From assembly GCA_030145245.1 (NCBI GenBank), contig JAQYWC010000005.1:1-64000 (forward strand): a stretch of DNA of 64,000 nucleotides, written 5' to 3'. The position numbers and the translations under genes were made by a program. The DNA is from Desulfobacterium sp. Its GTDB lineage: Bacteria; Desulfobacterota; Desulfobacteria; Desulfobacterales; Desulfobacteraceae. Below, piece after piece: positions 55,214 to 63,696 of the stretch; the first letter of the stretch is position 1; each line of letters starts with the position of its first letter. The notes beneath the pieces are model-generated. The model searched no databases, was not told the origin of the DNA, and saw only the letters and a program-made list of their open reading frames with translations.

Positions 55214-56677
55214 GTGGGAACTTCTAACCTGGAAATAGTACAGAGCGTCGGCATCGACATCGGCACCTCCACGACCCAGTTTGTGGTGAGCCGGCTCACC
55301 GTGAAAAACGTGGCCCCGGGAAGCCTGGTCCCCAGGTTTGCCATCACGGACAAGGAGGTGCGGTACAAGAGCGACATCCACTTCACCCCCATCGACAGCA
55401 ACAACCGGGTGGATGCGGACAAGATCTTTGCCCTGATCCGGTCTGAGTTCAGCCGGGCCGGGGTAAGCCCGGAAACCATTGACACGGGCGCTGTGATCAT
55501 CACCGGCGAGACCGCCAAGAAGGAGAATGCCAGAAGCATCTCCGGCAAGGTGGCCGGTTTTGCCGGGGATTTTGTGGTGGCAACGGCCGGGGGCAAGCTT
55601 GAGTCCATCATCGCCGGCAAGGGTTCGGGCGCCTCGGATCTTTCCAGGCGCGACTATGCCACCGTTGCCAACATCGACATCGGCGGCGGAACGGCCAATG
55701 TGGGGATCTTCAAGAACGGCAAGGCCCTGGATTCCTGCTGCATCAACGTGGGCGGCAGGCTTCTCCAGGTGGATCAGTCCACGGGCCGGGTCATTAGCGT
55801 CAGCGAGCCCATGAAATCGATCCTGGAAGATATTGATCTCGGGCTCAGGCCGGGAGAACGGGTAAGCCTGGAGATCCTGGGCCGGATCTGCCGGCGCATG
55901 TCCATGGTGATCCTGGAGTGCCTGGGAACGGGTGAGCTGAGTGCCCTTGCGGAACAGCTCCTCATGACAGCGCCCCTGAGGCTGGACTATGACATCGACA
56001 GGGTCATGGTATCGGGCGGGGTGGCAGACCATGTCTATGCCCCCGCTTCTTCCATGGCCATCACCGATGCCACCCGGTACGGTGACATCGGTCCCCTTTT
56101 CGGCATGGAGTTAGCCCGGCTGTTCCAGGCAAGGAAGGTGCCCATGGCAGAGCCCACCGAGACCATCCGGGCCACGGTGATCGGTGCCGGGGCCCAGACC
56201 GTGGATGTCAGCGGCAGCACCATCCTTGCGGACGATGCAGTCCTTCCGTTCAAGAACATCCCGGTTGCAATCCCTTTTTCAGACACACTCCCTGGGGATG
56301 AAACCGCCATTGCAAAAGGGGTGGCCCAGAGCATCGACAACTTTTACGAGAATGATTCCCTGGACAAGATAGCCATCGGGCTCACCGGGAACCAATATCT
56401 TTCGTTCAAGGAGATCCAGGTCCTTGCCAGGGGGCTCTTAAAGGGGCTGGACCCGGTAATCCGGGCGGGTTTTCCCGTGATCATCGTGCTTGAGGCCGAC
56501 ATCGGAAAGGTGCTGGGCCAGAGCATGAAGGCGGTCAACGGCCAGATGAACATCGTCTGTGTGGACCAGCTGCTGGTCACAGAGGGCGACTATGTGGATA
56601 TCGGGAAATCCATTGCAGGGGGAACCGTGGTTCCCGTGGTGATCAAGTCTTTGGTGTTTGAGACAAAACAAATTTAA
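55214..56677 (+). CDS. eutA: Ethanolamine ammonia-lyase reactivating factor EutA
   Basis: SVGIDIGTSTTQFVVSRLTVKN...VITGETAKKENAR...NIDIGGGTANVGIFKNG; GTG start. Confidence 0.95.
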   Translation: MGTSNLEIVQSVGIDIGTSTTQFVVSRLTVKNVAPGSLVPRFAITDKEVRYKSDIHFTPIDSNNRVDADKIFALIRSEFSRAGVSPETIDTGAVIITGETAKKENARSISGKVAGFAGDFVVATAGGKLESIIAGKGSGASDLSRRDYATVANIDIGGGTANVGIFKNGKALDSCCINVGGRLLQVDQSTGRVISVSEPMKSILEDIDLGLRPGERVSLEILGRICRRMSMVILECLGTGELSALAEQLLMTAPLRLDYDIDRVMVSGGVADHVYAPASSMAITDATRYGDIGPLFGMELARLFQARKVPMAEPTETIRATVIGAGAQTVDVSGSTILADDAVLPFKNIPVAIPFSDTLPGDETAIAKGVAQSIDNFYENDSLDKIAIGLTGNQYLSFKEIQVLARGLLKGLDPVIRAGFPVIIVLEADIGKVLGQSMKAVNGQMNIVCVDQLLVTEGDYVDIGKSIAGGTVVPVVIKSLVFETKQI

Positions 56678-56750
56678 CGATTCGGTTTTTTGCACCGACA
56701 CCGGATGCCGGTTGCCTGTTGCAAAGAACCCTTAAATGGAGGCCAATATA

Positions 56751-57404
56751 ATGAAAGGCGACGCACTACGCGCACAAGTACTCAGTGTTAAACTCATACC
56801 CAATGTCAATCAGGCCATGGCTAAAGAGCTCAATCTTGAGGCCGGCCACAGAAGCATTGGTATCTTCACCTGTGACATTGACGATGTAGCCTATACAGCC
56901 CTGGATGACGCCACCAAAAAGGCCGTGGTTTCCGTGGCCTATGCAAAGTCATTCTACGGCGGAGCAGTCAACGCCAACACCAAACTTGCGGGTGAGTTCA
57001 TCGGGATTCTCTCCGGTCCCACCCCTGCCGAGGTCAAGAGCGGCCTGAATGCGGTCGTGGACTTCATGGAGGGCGATGCCGCCTTCTACTCGGTCAACGA
57101 AGACGATTCCATCTGCTACTATGCCCACTGCATCTCCAGAACCGGCACCTTTCTTTCAAAAGAGGCGGGCGTTGAGGAGGGCCAGGCCCTGGCCTATCTG
57201 ATTGCCCCTCCCATTGAAGCGATCTATGCCCTGGATGTTGCCATGAAAGCAGCCGACGTGGAGATGGCAGCCTTTTACGGCCCTCCCTCCGAGACCAACT
57301 TCGGCGGCGGTCTTCTCACCGGCAGCCAGTCTGCCTGCAAAGCGGCCTGTGATACCTTTGCAGACGGCGTCAAGTTCGTGGCTGAAAACCCCATGAGGTA
57401 CTAG
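56751..57404 (+). CDS. eutL: BMC shell protein EutL-like
   Basis: LRAQVLSVKLIPNVNQAMAKELNLEAGHRSIGIFTCDIDDVAYTALDDATKKAVVSVAYAKSFYGGA. Confidence 0.94.
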   Translation: MKGDALRAQVLSVKLIPNVNQAMAKELNLEAGHRSIGIFTCDIDDVAYTALDDATKKAVVSVAYAKSFYGGAVNANTKLAGEFIGILSGPTPAEVKSGLNAVVDFMEGDAAFYSVNEDDSICYYAHCISRTGTFLSKEAGVEEGQALAYLIAPPIEAIYALDVAMKAADVEMAAFYGPPSETNFGGGLLTGSQSACKAACDTFADGVKFVAENPMRY

Positions 57405-57405
57405 G

Positions 57406-57993
57406 ATGAGAGACACAGCCCTTGGAGTCATAGAAACCTTTGGATTTGTTCCGGCAGTGGAAGCTGCGGACACGGCCGTCAAGACTGCGGACGTGGAGAT
57501 CCAGGGGTGCGAGTACGTAGGGGCGGGACTGGTATCTGTACTCATGAACGGGGACGTAAGCTCGGTAAAGGCCGCTGTAGACGCCGGTAAAATGGCTGCC
57601 CAGCGGCTTGGGGAAGTGATCTCAACAACGGTGATCGCCCGGACAGCCGAAGGGCTTGAAACGATTCTCCTTGATGAAAAGGAATCGCCAAAGCAGCCTG
57701 AGCCTGAGCCACCGAAACCTGAGCCCCAACCTGAGCAGGCGGAGCAACCGGAGCAAAAACCTGTGGCAGGTCCGGAAAAAACGGATGCACCCGGCACAGG
57801 GGAGCAACCGGGTTCTGCCGCGCCGGCCCCGGCGTCCAGACAGCCTTCACTTGAAACAATGAGTGTAAAACGGTTGAGAAAGTTTGCACGGACCCTGGAC
57901 CCATTCTCCATTGCCAGGAAAAAGATAAAATTTGCCCGTAAGGACGAACTGGTCAAGGCCATTTCCGACCACTACAGGCAAAAAAAGGATTAA
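57406..57993 (+). CDS. BMC-H shell protein with long Pro/Glu-rich linker and basic C-terminal helical domain (EutK-like architecture)
   Basis: BMC domain ALGVIETFGFVPAVEAADTAVKTADVEIQG...; linker EPEPPKPEPQPEQAEQPEQ; tail MSVKRLRKFARTLDPFSIARKKIKFARKDELVKAISDHYRQKKD. Confidence 0.88.
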   Translation: MRDTALGVIETFGFVPAVEAADTAVKTADVEIQGCEYVGAGLVSVLMNGDVSSVKAAVDAGKMAAQRLGEVISTTVIARTAEGLETILLDEKESPKQPEPEPPKPEPQPEQAEQPEQKPVAGPEKTDAPGTGEQPGSAAPAPASRQPSLETMSVKRLRKFARTLDPFSIARKKIKFARKDELVKAISDHYRQKKD

Positions 57994-57996
57994 ACC

Positions 57997-59427
57997 ATGG
58001 TAGATACGGACCTATTATCCATCCAGGAAGCACGCTCCCTGGTCAGGTGCGCACGCACGGCCCTGGCCGAGTTTGCCAAGGCAGACCAGGAGCAGGTAGA
58101 CGACATCGTAGAAACCATTGCCAGCCGGGCGGCCTCCCAGGCCGAAGCCCTGGCAAAGCTGGCCGTGGAAGAGACAGGATTCGGAAAATGGGAGGACAAG
58201 AAGCAGAAGAACCTCCTTGCCAGTGAAATCGTGTGGAACCACATCAAACCCCTTAAGACCATCGGCCTGCTCAAGGAGGACAAAGAGAAACAGATCCTTG
58301 AGATCGCCACCCCTGCCGGGGTCATTGCCGGTTTGATTCCCTCCACCAACCCCACATCCACTGCAATATACAAGGTGATGATCGCCCTCAAGGCCGGGAA
58401 CGCCATCGTGTTCAGCCCCCACCCCAGCGCCCTTAAGTGCATCACCGCCACCATCACCATGATTCAGGAGGTGCTCAGGGAGAAAGGAATACCTGAAAAC
58501 CTTGTGAGCGTGATGAGCTACCCCACCATCGAGGGAACCGCTGAGCTCATGAAGGTCTCGGACCTCATCCTTGCCACAGGCGGCCCGGCCATGGTCAAGG
58601 CGGCATACAGCTCCGGCACCCCGGCCCTGGGGGTCGGTGCCGGCAACGTGCCTGTGTTTGTGGAGAGAACAGCCGACATAGAAGATGCCGTCACCAAGAT
58701 CATTGCCAGCAAAACCTTTGACAACGGCACCGTGTGCGCATCCGAGCAGGCCCTGATCACGGAAAAGGTCAGTGCGGCCAAGGTGAAAGCCTGCCTCATT
58801 GCCCAGGGCGGTTATTTCCTGGAAGGGGAAGAGCTCCAAAAGATCAAGGGTGTCATGGAACGGGGCGACGGCAGCATGAATCCTGCCATCGTGGGAAGGG
58901 ACGCCCAGACCATTGCCAGGATGGCCAAGATCGATATTCCGGCCAACACCCGGATCATGCTGAGCGAAGAAACAGAGGTCGGTCCCAAGGTTCCCTTTTC
59001 CAAGGAGAAACTCACCGCCCTCATGGCCTTCTATGTGGTGGAAGACTGGCAGGAGGCGTGCGAACTGTCCTTCAAGCTGCTCAAGAACGGGGGACTCGGC
59101 CACTCCCTTGCCATCCACTCCGGCAACAACCGGGTGATCCGGGAGTTTGCCATGAAAAAACCGGTCTCACGGCTTCTGGTGAACACGCCCGCAACCCACG
59201 GAGCGGTGGGCCTGAGCACCAACCTGTCCCCCTCCCTCACCCTTGGGTGCGGAGCCGTGGGCGGCAGCGCCACCTCGGACAACGTCGACACCCTTCACCT
59301 GTTCAACATCCGAAGGGTTGCCTATGGAGTGAACTCCATCGGCATCGATGCCCCCCCGGTACAGGAGGATGAAATCGATGTGAGGCTACTCACCGAAATG
59401 ATCATGGAGAGGTTAAAGGCCATCTGA
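57997..59427 (+). CDS. eutE: CoA-acylating acetaldehyde dehydrogenase
   Basis: [30 protein letters not shown]...[15 protein letters not shown]-terminal amphipathic extension. Confidence 0.95.
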   Translation: MVDTDLLSIQEARSLVRCARTALAEFAKADQEQVDDIVETIASRAASQAEALAKLAVEETGFGKWEDKKQKNLLASEIVWNHIKPLKTIGLLKEDKEKQILEIATPAGVIAGLIPSTNPTSTAIYKVMIALKAGNAIVFSPHPSALKCITATITMIQEVLREKGIPENLVSVMSYPTIEGTAELMKVSDLILATGGPAMVKAAYSSGTPALGVGAGNVPVFVERTADIEDAVTKIIASKTFDNGTVCASEQALITEKVSAAKVKACLIAQGGYFLEGEELQKIKGVMERGDGSMNPAIVGRDAQTIARMAKIDIPANTRIMLSEETEVGPKVPFSKEKLTALMAFYVVEDWQEACELSFKLLKNGGLGHSLAIHSGNNRVIREFAMKKPVSRLLVNTPATHGAVGLSTNLSPSLTLGCGAVGGSATSDNVDTLHLFNIRRVAYGVNSIGIDAPPVQEDEIDVRLLTEMIMERLKAI

Positions 59428-59431
59428 AATT

Positions 59432-59516
59432 GGGGGTCAGGCTTAGCTTATTAGCTTATTCGCTTATTTTAGTTTGGGTCAGGTCTGGCTTATTCGCTTA
59501 TTTCAAACCTGGCCCC
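59432..59516. repeat. Degenerate REP-like element between eutE and eutM
   Basis: GGGGTCAGGCTTAGCTTATT ... TTTCAAACCTGGCCCC. Confidence 0.65.
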
Positions 59517-59659
59517 ATCAAAAATCCTTGTATTCACAGCAAAGTACGTGTAAAACATCATGTTCTTTACAATGAAGACAAATATGATGTTGAACAGCCG
59601 AAATTTAATAATGCAAATTCAACGCTGAACAGCAGAGAATCAATAACAGGAGAGACACT

Positions 59660-59938
59660 ATGTCATCAAGCGCATTGGGAATGATCGAGACAAAGGGACT
59701 GGTTGGAGCCATTGAAGCAGCGGACGCCATGGTAAAGGCGGCGAATGTCAAGCTCATCGGAAAGCAGCAGATAGGCGCAGGCCTTGTCACCGTCATGGTC
59801 AGGGGAGATGTGGGCGCTGTCAAGGCTGCCACTGATGCCGGAGCTGCCGCAGCCGAAAGAGTCGGGGAACTCGTCAGCATCCATGTCATTCCAAGACCCC
59901 ATTCAGACGTGGAATCCATCCTGACAGCAAAGGGATAA
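59660..59938 (+). CDS. eutM: BMC-H shell protein EutM/PduA-like
   Basis: [58 protein letters not shown]. Confidence 0.95.
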   Translation: MSSSALGMIETKGLVGAIEAADAMVKAANVKLIGKQQIGAGLVTVMVRGDVGAVKAATDAGAAAAERVGELVSIHVIPRPHSDVESILTAKG

Positions 59939-59944
59939 CCGGCC

Positions 59945-60745
59945 ATGAAAGTCATCACTGAATTGTTTCTGAGGGAGAGTTTCAAGACATCTGTTCCTGA
60001 ATCTTTCTACCTTGAAGAGGGTCAGATAATGACCCCTTCGGCGGCCCAGTTCCTGGGGGAGAAACAGGTGGCTTTGGTTCGGGCCGGTGAAAAAGCGCCC
60101 TCTCCTGCCCCAACGGAGCAGGAAGGGGCGGCTGGGGCGGCTGAAGCAACTGAAGCAAAAACCTCCCAGGACTCCCCGCCGGGCTATGAAACCCGGACCC
60201 GGTACAGATCGGCCAGCGACGGCGGCGTGTTTGAGAAGAAACCCGAGCACATGACCCAGCTCCACGGTAAGCTCCTCGTACCCAAGGACCACCCCAGGAT
60301 CTACCTCCGGGGCAAGCTCGACTCGCTCCAGAGTTTAACCCTCCTGCTCCAGCACGGGGCAGACCAGGCAGGGCTCACCGGCCTGGTTGAGGACCTGGGA
60401 GAGATTCTGACCTGGGAGCGGGAAATCCTGAAAGCCGAGGTGCTGGACCAGCCCCTTGAACAGGCAACCATCCTGGGCCTCACCGATCCCGAGCTCAGGG
60501 AACGCTCCCACAACCCCAAGAAGTTTTTCAAGACCGGGCATATCCTGCCGGCCCTTGGCATGGATCTGATGATCCTGAGGCTCAACAAGCTCAGGAGCGA
60601 GGTCCGGGAAGTTGAGCTTGCGGCGGTTAAAGCCTTTAAAGGAGAATTTCAGGTTGAAAAAACCGATATACTCCAGGGCCTGAACAGAATGAGCAGCGCA
60701 GTCTACATTATGATGCTTAAGTTTAAGGCAGGGTTATACAATTAA
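59945..60745 (+). CDS. eutT: EutT-like cob(I)alamin adenosyltransferase
   Basis: N-terminal FLRESF...TPSAAQFLGEKQV; DSLQSLTLLLQ; LNKLRSEVREVELAAVKAF; DILQGLNRMSSAVYIMMLKF, collinear with EutT. Confidence 0.85.
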   Translation: MKVITELFLRESFKTSVPESFYLEEGQIMTPSAAQFLGEKQVALVRAGEKAPSPAPTEQEGAAGAAEATEAKTSQDSPPGYETRTRYRSASDGGVFEKKPEHMTQLHGKLLVPKDHPRIYLRGKLDSLQSLTLLLQHGADQAGLTGLVEDLGEILTWEREILKAEVLDQPLEQATILGLTDPELRERSHNPKKFFKTGHILPALGMDLMILRLNKLRSEVREVELAAVKAFKGEFQVEKTDILQGLNRMSSAVYIMMLKFKAGLYN

Positions 60746-60757
60746 CGGAGTGCTTTC

Positions 60758-61429
60758 ATGGACAAAACCATAATAGAGAAAATTGTTGCCCGGGTACTGG
60801 CGGAGCTTGCAGCCAAGCCCACCGCCATTCCTGTGGAGCTCTCTGCCAGGCATGTCCATCTGGCCCAGGCCGATATAGACGCCCTCTTCGGCGGTCATCT
60901 GACCCCGGCCAAGGATCTTTCCCAGCCGGGCCAGTTTTTAAGCAAGGAGCGGGTCAGGCTCATCGGTCCCAAGGGGGTAATCGACAATGTCGCTGTTCTG
61001 GGACCGGCAAGACCCGAATCCCAGGTGGAGATATCCCTCACCGATGCCAGGATTCTCGGCATGGACACCCCGGTCCGCCAGTCCGGGGAGATCAAAGACA
61101 CCCCGGGGATTGTCCTTTCATCCCACAAGGGGATCGTGGGCCTGGAACAGGGAGTCATTGTGGCCGGCCGCCACATCCACATGCCCACAAAAGATGCAGC
61201 AGGATTCAACGTCAAAGACGGGGACCTGATCAAGGTACGCATGAACAGTTCAAGGCCCGTTATCATGGAGGATGTCCTGGTCCGGGTCAGCGACAGTTTC
61301 AACCTTGCCATGCACATCGATTTTGACGAGGGCAATGCCTGCGGATGGAAGCAGGGAGTGCCCGGCACCATCATAGCAAAGGTGCCCGGTACCATCGTAA
61401 CAAACCAGGAGAAAGCAGTTGAACTTTGA
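60758..61429 (+). CDS. pduL: PduL-type phosphotransacylase
   Basis: IPVELSARHVHLAQADIDALFG...LVIGPKG-like region, HMPTKDAAGFNVKDGD, AMHIDFDEGNACGW. Confidence 0.95.
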   Translation: MDKTIIEKIVARVLAELAAKPTAIPVELSARHVHLAQADIDALFGGHLTPAKDLSQPGQFLSKERVRLIGPKGVIDNVAVLGPARPESQVEISLTDARILGMDTPVRQSGEIKDTPGIVLSSHKGIVGLEQGVIVAGRHIHMPTKDAAGFNVKDGDLIKVRMNSSRPVIMEDVLVRVSDSFNLAMHIDFDEGNACGWKQGVPGTIIAKVPGTIVTNQEKAVEL

Positions 61430-62258
61430 AGAGATAGACCAGCAGATAGCAGACCTTGAGGCCTGCATAGACACAACGGTCAAGGTAAGCGCTGATGAGC
61501 CGCTCCTTGTTGGAGTGGACCTTGGAACCGCCTACATTGTCGTTGTGGTGTTAAACAGTGAGAAACAACCTGTGGCCTGTGCCATGGAGTTTGCCCAGGT
61601 GATCAAAGACGGCCTGGTGGTGGACTACATCGGTGCCAGCCGGATCGTCAGGAAACTTGTGGGACAACTGGAAGAGCGGCTGGGCAGAACCCTTGAGGAG
61701 GCTGCCATTGCGGTCCCCCCCGGAACCGGGGAGCGGGATTCCAAGACCCACTCCTATGTGGTGGAGGGGGCAGGCCTCACCGTCACCTCAATCCTTGACG
61801 AGCCCACGGCCGCCAATGCCGTACTCGGCATCGAGGACGGGGTGGTTGTGGACATCGGCGGCGGCACCACCGGGCTCTCGATAATTGAAAAGGGCAAAGT
61901 GGTATACGTGGCAGATGAAGCCACCGGCGGTACCCACCTGACCCTGGTCATGTCCGGAAACCACCGGGTGAGCTTTGAAGAGGCCGAAAATTTAAAAAAA
62001 GATCCGGCCCTCCAGGGGGAGACCCTGCTGGTGGTAACCCCGGTGATCCAGAAGATGGCCTCCATCGTCCGGAATCACATCCAGGGCAGGAAGGTCAATG
62101 GGGTCTATCTTGTAGGCGGCACCTGCTGCCTCAAGAACTTTGAGAAGGTGTTTGAGAAGGCCCTTGGTTTTAAAGTGTTTAAGCCGGCCAACCCATTTCT
62201 CGTAACCCCCCTTGGCATCGCCCTCAACTGCGGCAACCAGGAGACACCATGGAGCTAG
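61419..62258 (+). CDS. eutJ: EutJ-like Hsp70-fold chaperone
   Basis: VGVDLGTAYIVVVVLNSEKQPVAC...VEGAGLTVTSILDEPTAANAVLGIEDGVVVDIGGGTTGLSI; TTG start overlapping pduL. Confidence 0.93.
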   Translation: MNFEEIDQQIADLEACIDTTVKVSADEPLLVGVDLGTAYIVVVVLNSEKQPVACAMEFAQVIKDGLVVDYIGASRIVRKLVGQLEERLGRTLEEAAIAVPPGTGERDSKTHSYVVEGAGLTVTSILDEPTAANAVLGIEDGVVVDIGGGTTGLSIIEKGKVVYVADEATGGTHLTLVMSGNHRVSFEEAENLKKDPALQGETLLVVTPVIQKMASIVRNHIQGRKVNGVYLVGGTCCLKNFEKVFEKALGFKVFKPANPFLVTPLGIALNCGNQETPWS

Positions 62259-62857
62259 AAGCCCTGATCCAGAAGCTGACCCGGGAAGTTATCCAACAGC
62301 TGAACAGTGAAACAGCAACCAGGACTGATGCACCAAAGGAAACCGTCCTGATCTTTGGAAAAAGGGACGACACCTATACCGAGCCCCTTCTTTCACTTAT
62401 CAACAGCACAGCCCGCATCCTGTTTCTGGATGAGGAATGGAGGGACAAGGCCATAGACCGCCATGTCCTTCCCCTGCTCACCCTGGGCCAGATGGGAGAG
62501 CTCTCCCAGGGAATGGCCCGGGGACGGATAGGCGGTGAAGTACTGACCACGGTTCTTTCCGGCAAAACAGTTGAAGTGGTCCGGTACGGTTACACCTATT
62601 ATCAGGACACTGCTCCTGAAGCGCTGTTAAGGCTATACGAAGCCCAGAAGGAAACCCTGAAGGGATTCGGGATCAAGGAGTTTGAGCCCATGGGGCAAGA
62701 TCTCCTGCGATCCAGAAAACGACTGATAACTGAAACCGAGGTTCAAAAGGCCAGGGACAAGGGGGCGGTAACCCTCCAGGTTCCGGCGGACGCCTGGATA
62801 ACTCCCCTGGCCGCCGAGTTTGCCAGGGACAATTCAATTGAAATCCTGAAAAAATAA
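62249..62857 (+). CDS. BMC-associated protein of unknown function with encapsulation-peptide-like N-terminus
   Basis: N-terminal amphipathic MELEALIQKLTREVIQQL; located between eutJ and eutN. Confidence 0.75.
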   Translation: MELEALIQKLTREVIQQLNSETATRTDAPKETVLIFGKRDDTYTEPLLSLINSTARILFLDEEWRDKAIDRHVLPLLTLGQMGELSQGMARGRIGGEVLTTVLSGKTVEVVRYGYTYYQDTAPEALLRLYEAQKETLKGFGIKEFEPMGQDLLRSRKRLITETEVQKARDKGAVTLQVPADAWITPLAAEFARDNSIEILKK

Positions 62858-62867
62858 GGGTGGTTCA

Positions 62868-63143
62868 ATGATTATTTGCAAAGTATTAGGAAGTGTGTGG
62901 GCGACCCGCAAGGAAGATTCCCTCAACGGCATCAAACTGATGATCGTAAAACGATTGGATGTGTCCAACAACACCGAGACAGAGACGTTTGTGGCCGCCG
63001 ACTTTGTCGGGGCCGGTGTCGGAGACAGGGTTCTTGTGGCCACGGGCAGTTCAGCCAGGAACGCATGCGGTCAGGCCGATGCCCCCATTGATGCAACCAT
63101 CGTCGGCATCATCGATGAACTTGAAACAGGGGCGGACAATTAA
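62868..63143 (+). CDS. eutN: BMC vertex protein EutN/CcmL family
   Basis: MIICKVLGSVWATRKEDSLNGIKLMIV...AADFVGAGVGDRVLVATGSSARNACG...PIDATIVGIID. Confidence 0.95.
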   Translation: MIICKVLGSVWATRKEDSLNGIKLMIVKRLDVSNNTETETFVAADFVGAGVGDRVLVATGSSARNACGQADAPIDATIVGIIDELETGADN

Positions 63144-63692
63144 ATGAGCACCCTGGGTCTTGTAGAGACAAAAAGCATTGCCGCAGGCGTTCTGGTGGCG
63201 GATATCATGATGAAGCGGGCATCCGTGGAGCTTGTCAAGGCAACCACCATCTGCTCGGGGCGGTATATGATCCAGATTTCAGGCGAACGGGAAGAGGTCA
63301 AGACCTCGGTGGAGGCGGCACGGGAATCCGGCGTCGTCCTGGTCGGCACCTTTGTGATCTCCAACATAAGCCCGGAAGTGCTGTCGGCCATGAAACGCTC
63401 TCCCCTGGTGGCCAGAAACAATTCCCTGGCGGTTATTGAGTGCAAAACAGCCTCGGCCGGCATTGCCGCAGCCGATGCAGCCGTAAAAGAGTCAGGGGTG
63501 GAGCTGGCAAAACTTGTCACAGGCCAGGGAATCATGGGGAAATCCTACTTTGTCCTGGCAGGTGAGCTTACCGCGGTGGAAGCCGGCACCCGTGCCGCAG
63601 AGCTGAACCTTGGAAATAAACTCATCAATGCCGTTGTGATCCCGGCCCCCGACTTTTCTGTAATGAACGCTCTTATAAAGGTTGAAAGGTAA
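63144..63692 (+). CDS. Tandem-domain BMC-T shell protein, PduT-like
   Basis: Two BMC domains (ALGLVETKSIAAGV-like; NSLAVIECKTASAGIAAADAA); pore-region Cys37 in TTICSGRYMIQ. Confidence 0.9.
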   Translation: MSTLGLVETKSIAAGVLVADIMMKRASVELVKATTICSGRYMIQISGEREEVKTSVEAARESGVVLVGTFVISNISPEVLSAMKRSPLVARNNSLAVIECKTASAGIAAADAAVKESGVELAKLVTGQGIMGKSYFVLAGELTAVEAGTRAAELNLGNKLINAVVIPAPDFSVMNALIKVER

Positions 63693-63696
63693 AACT

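Noticed and set aside
58015-59118. 367-aa minus-strand ORF inside eutE, and similar long antisense ORFs (46679-47758, 55082-56032, 31015-32100)
   Set aside because: Shadow ORFs of high-GC coding genes; the opposite strand encodes clear conserved proteins.
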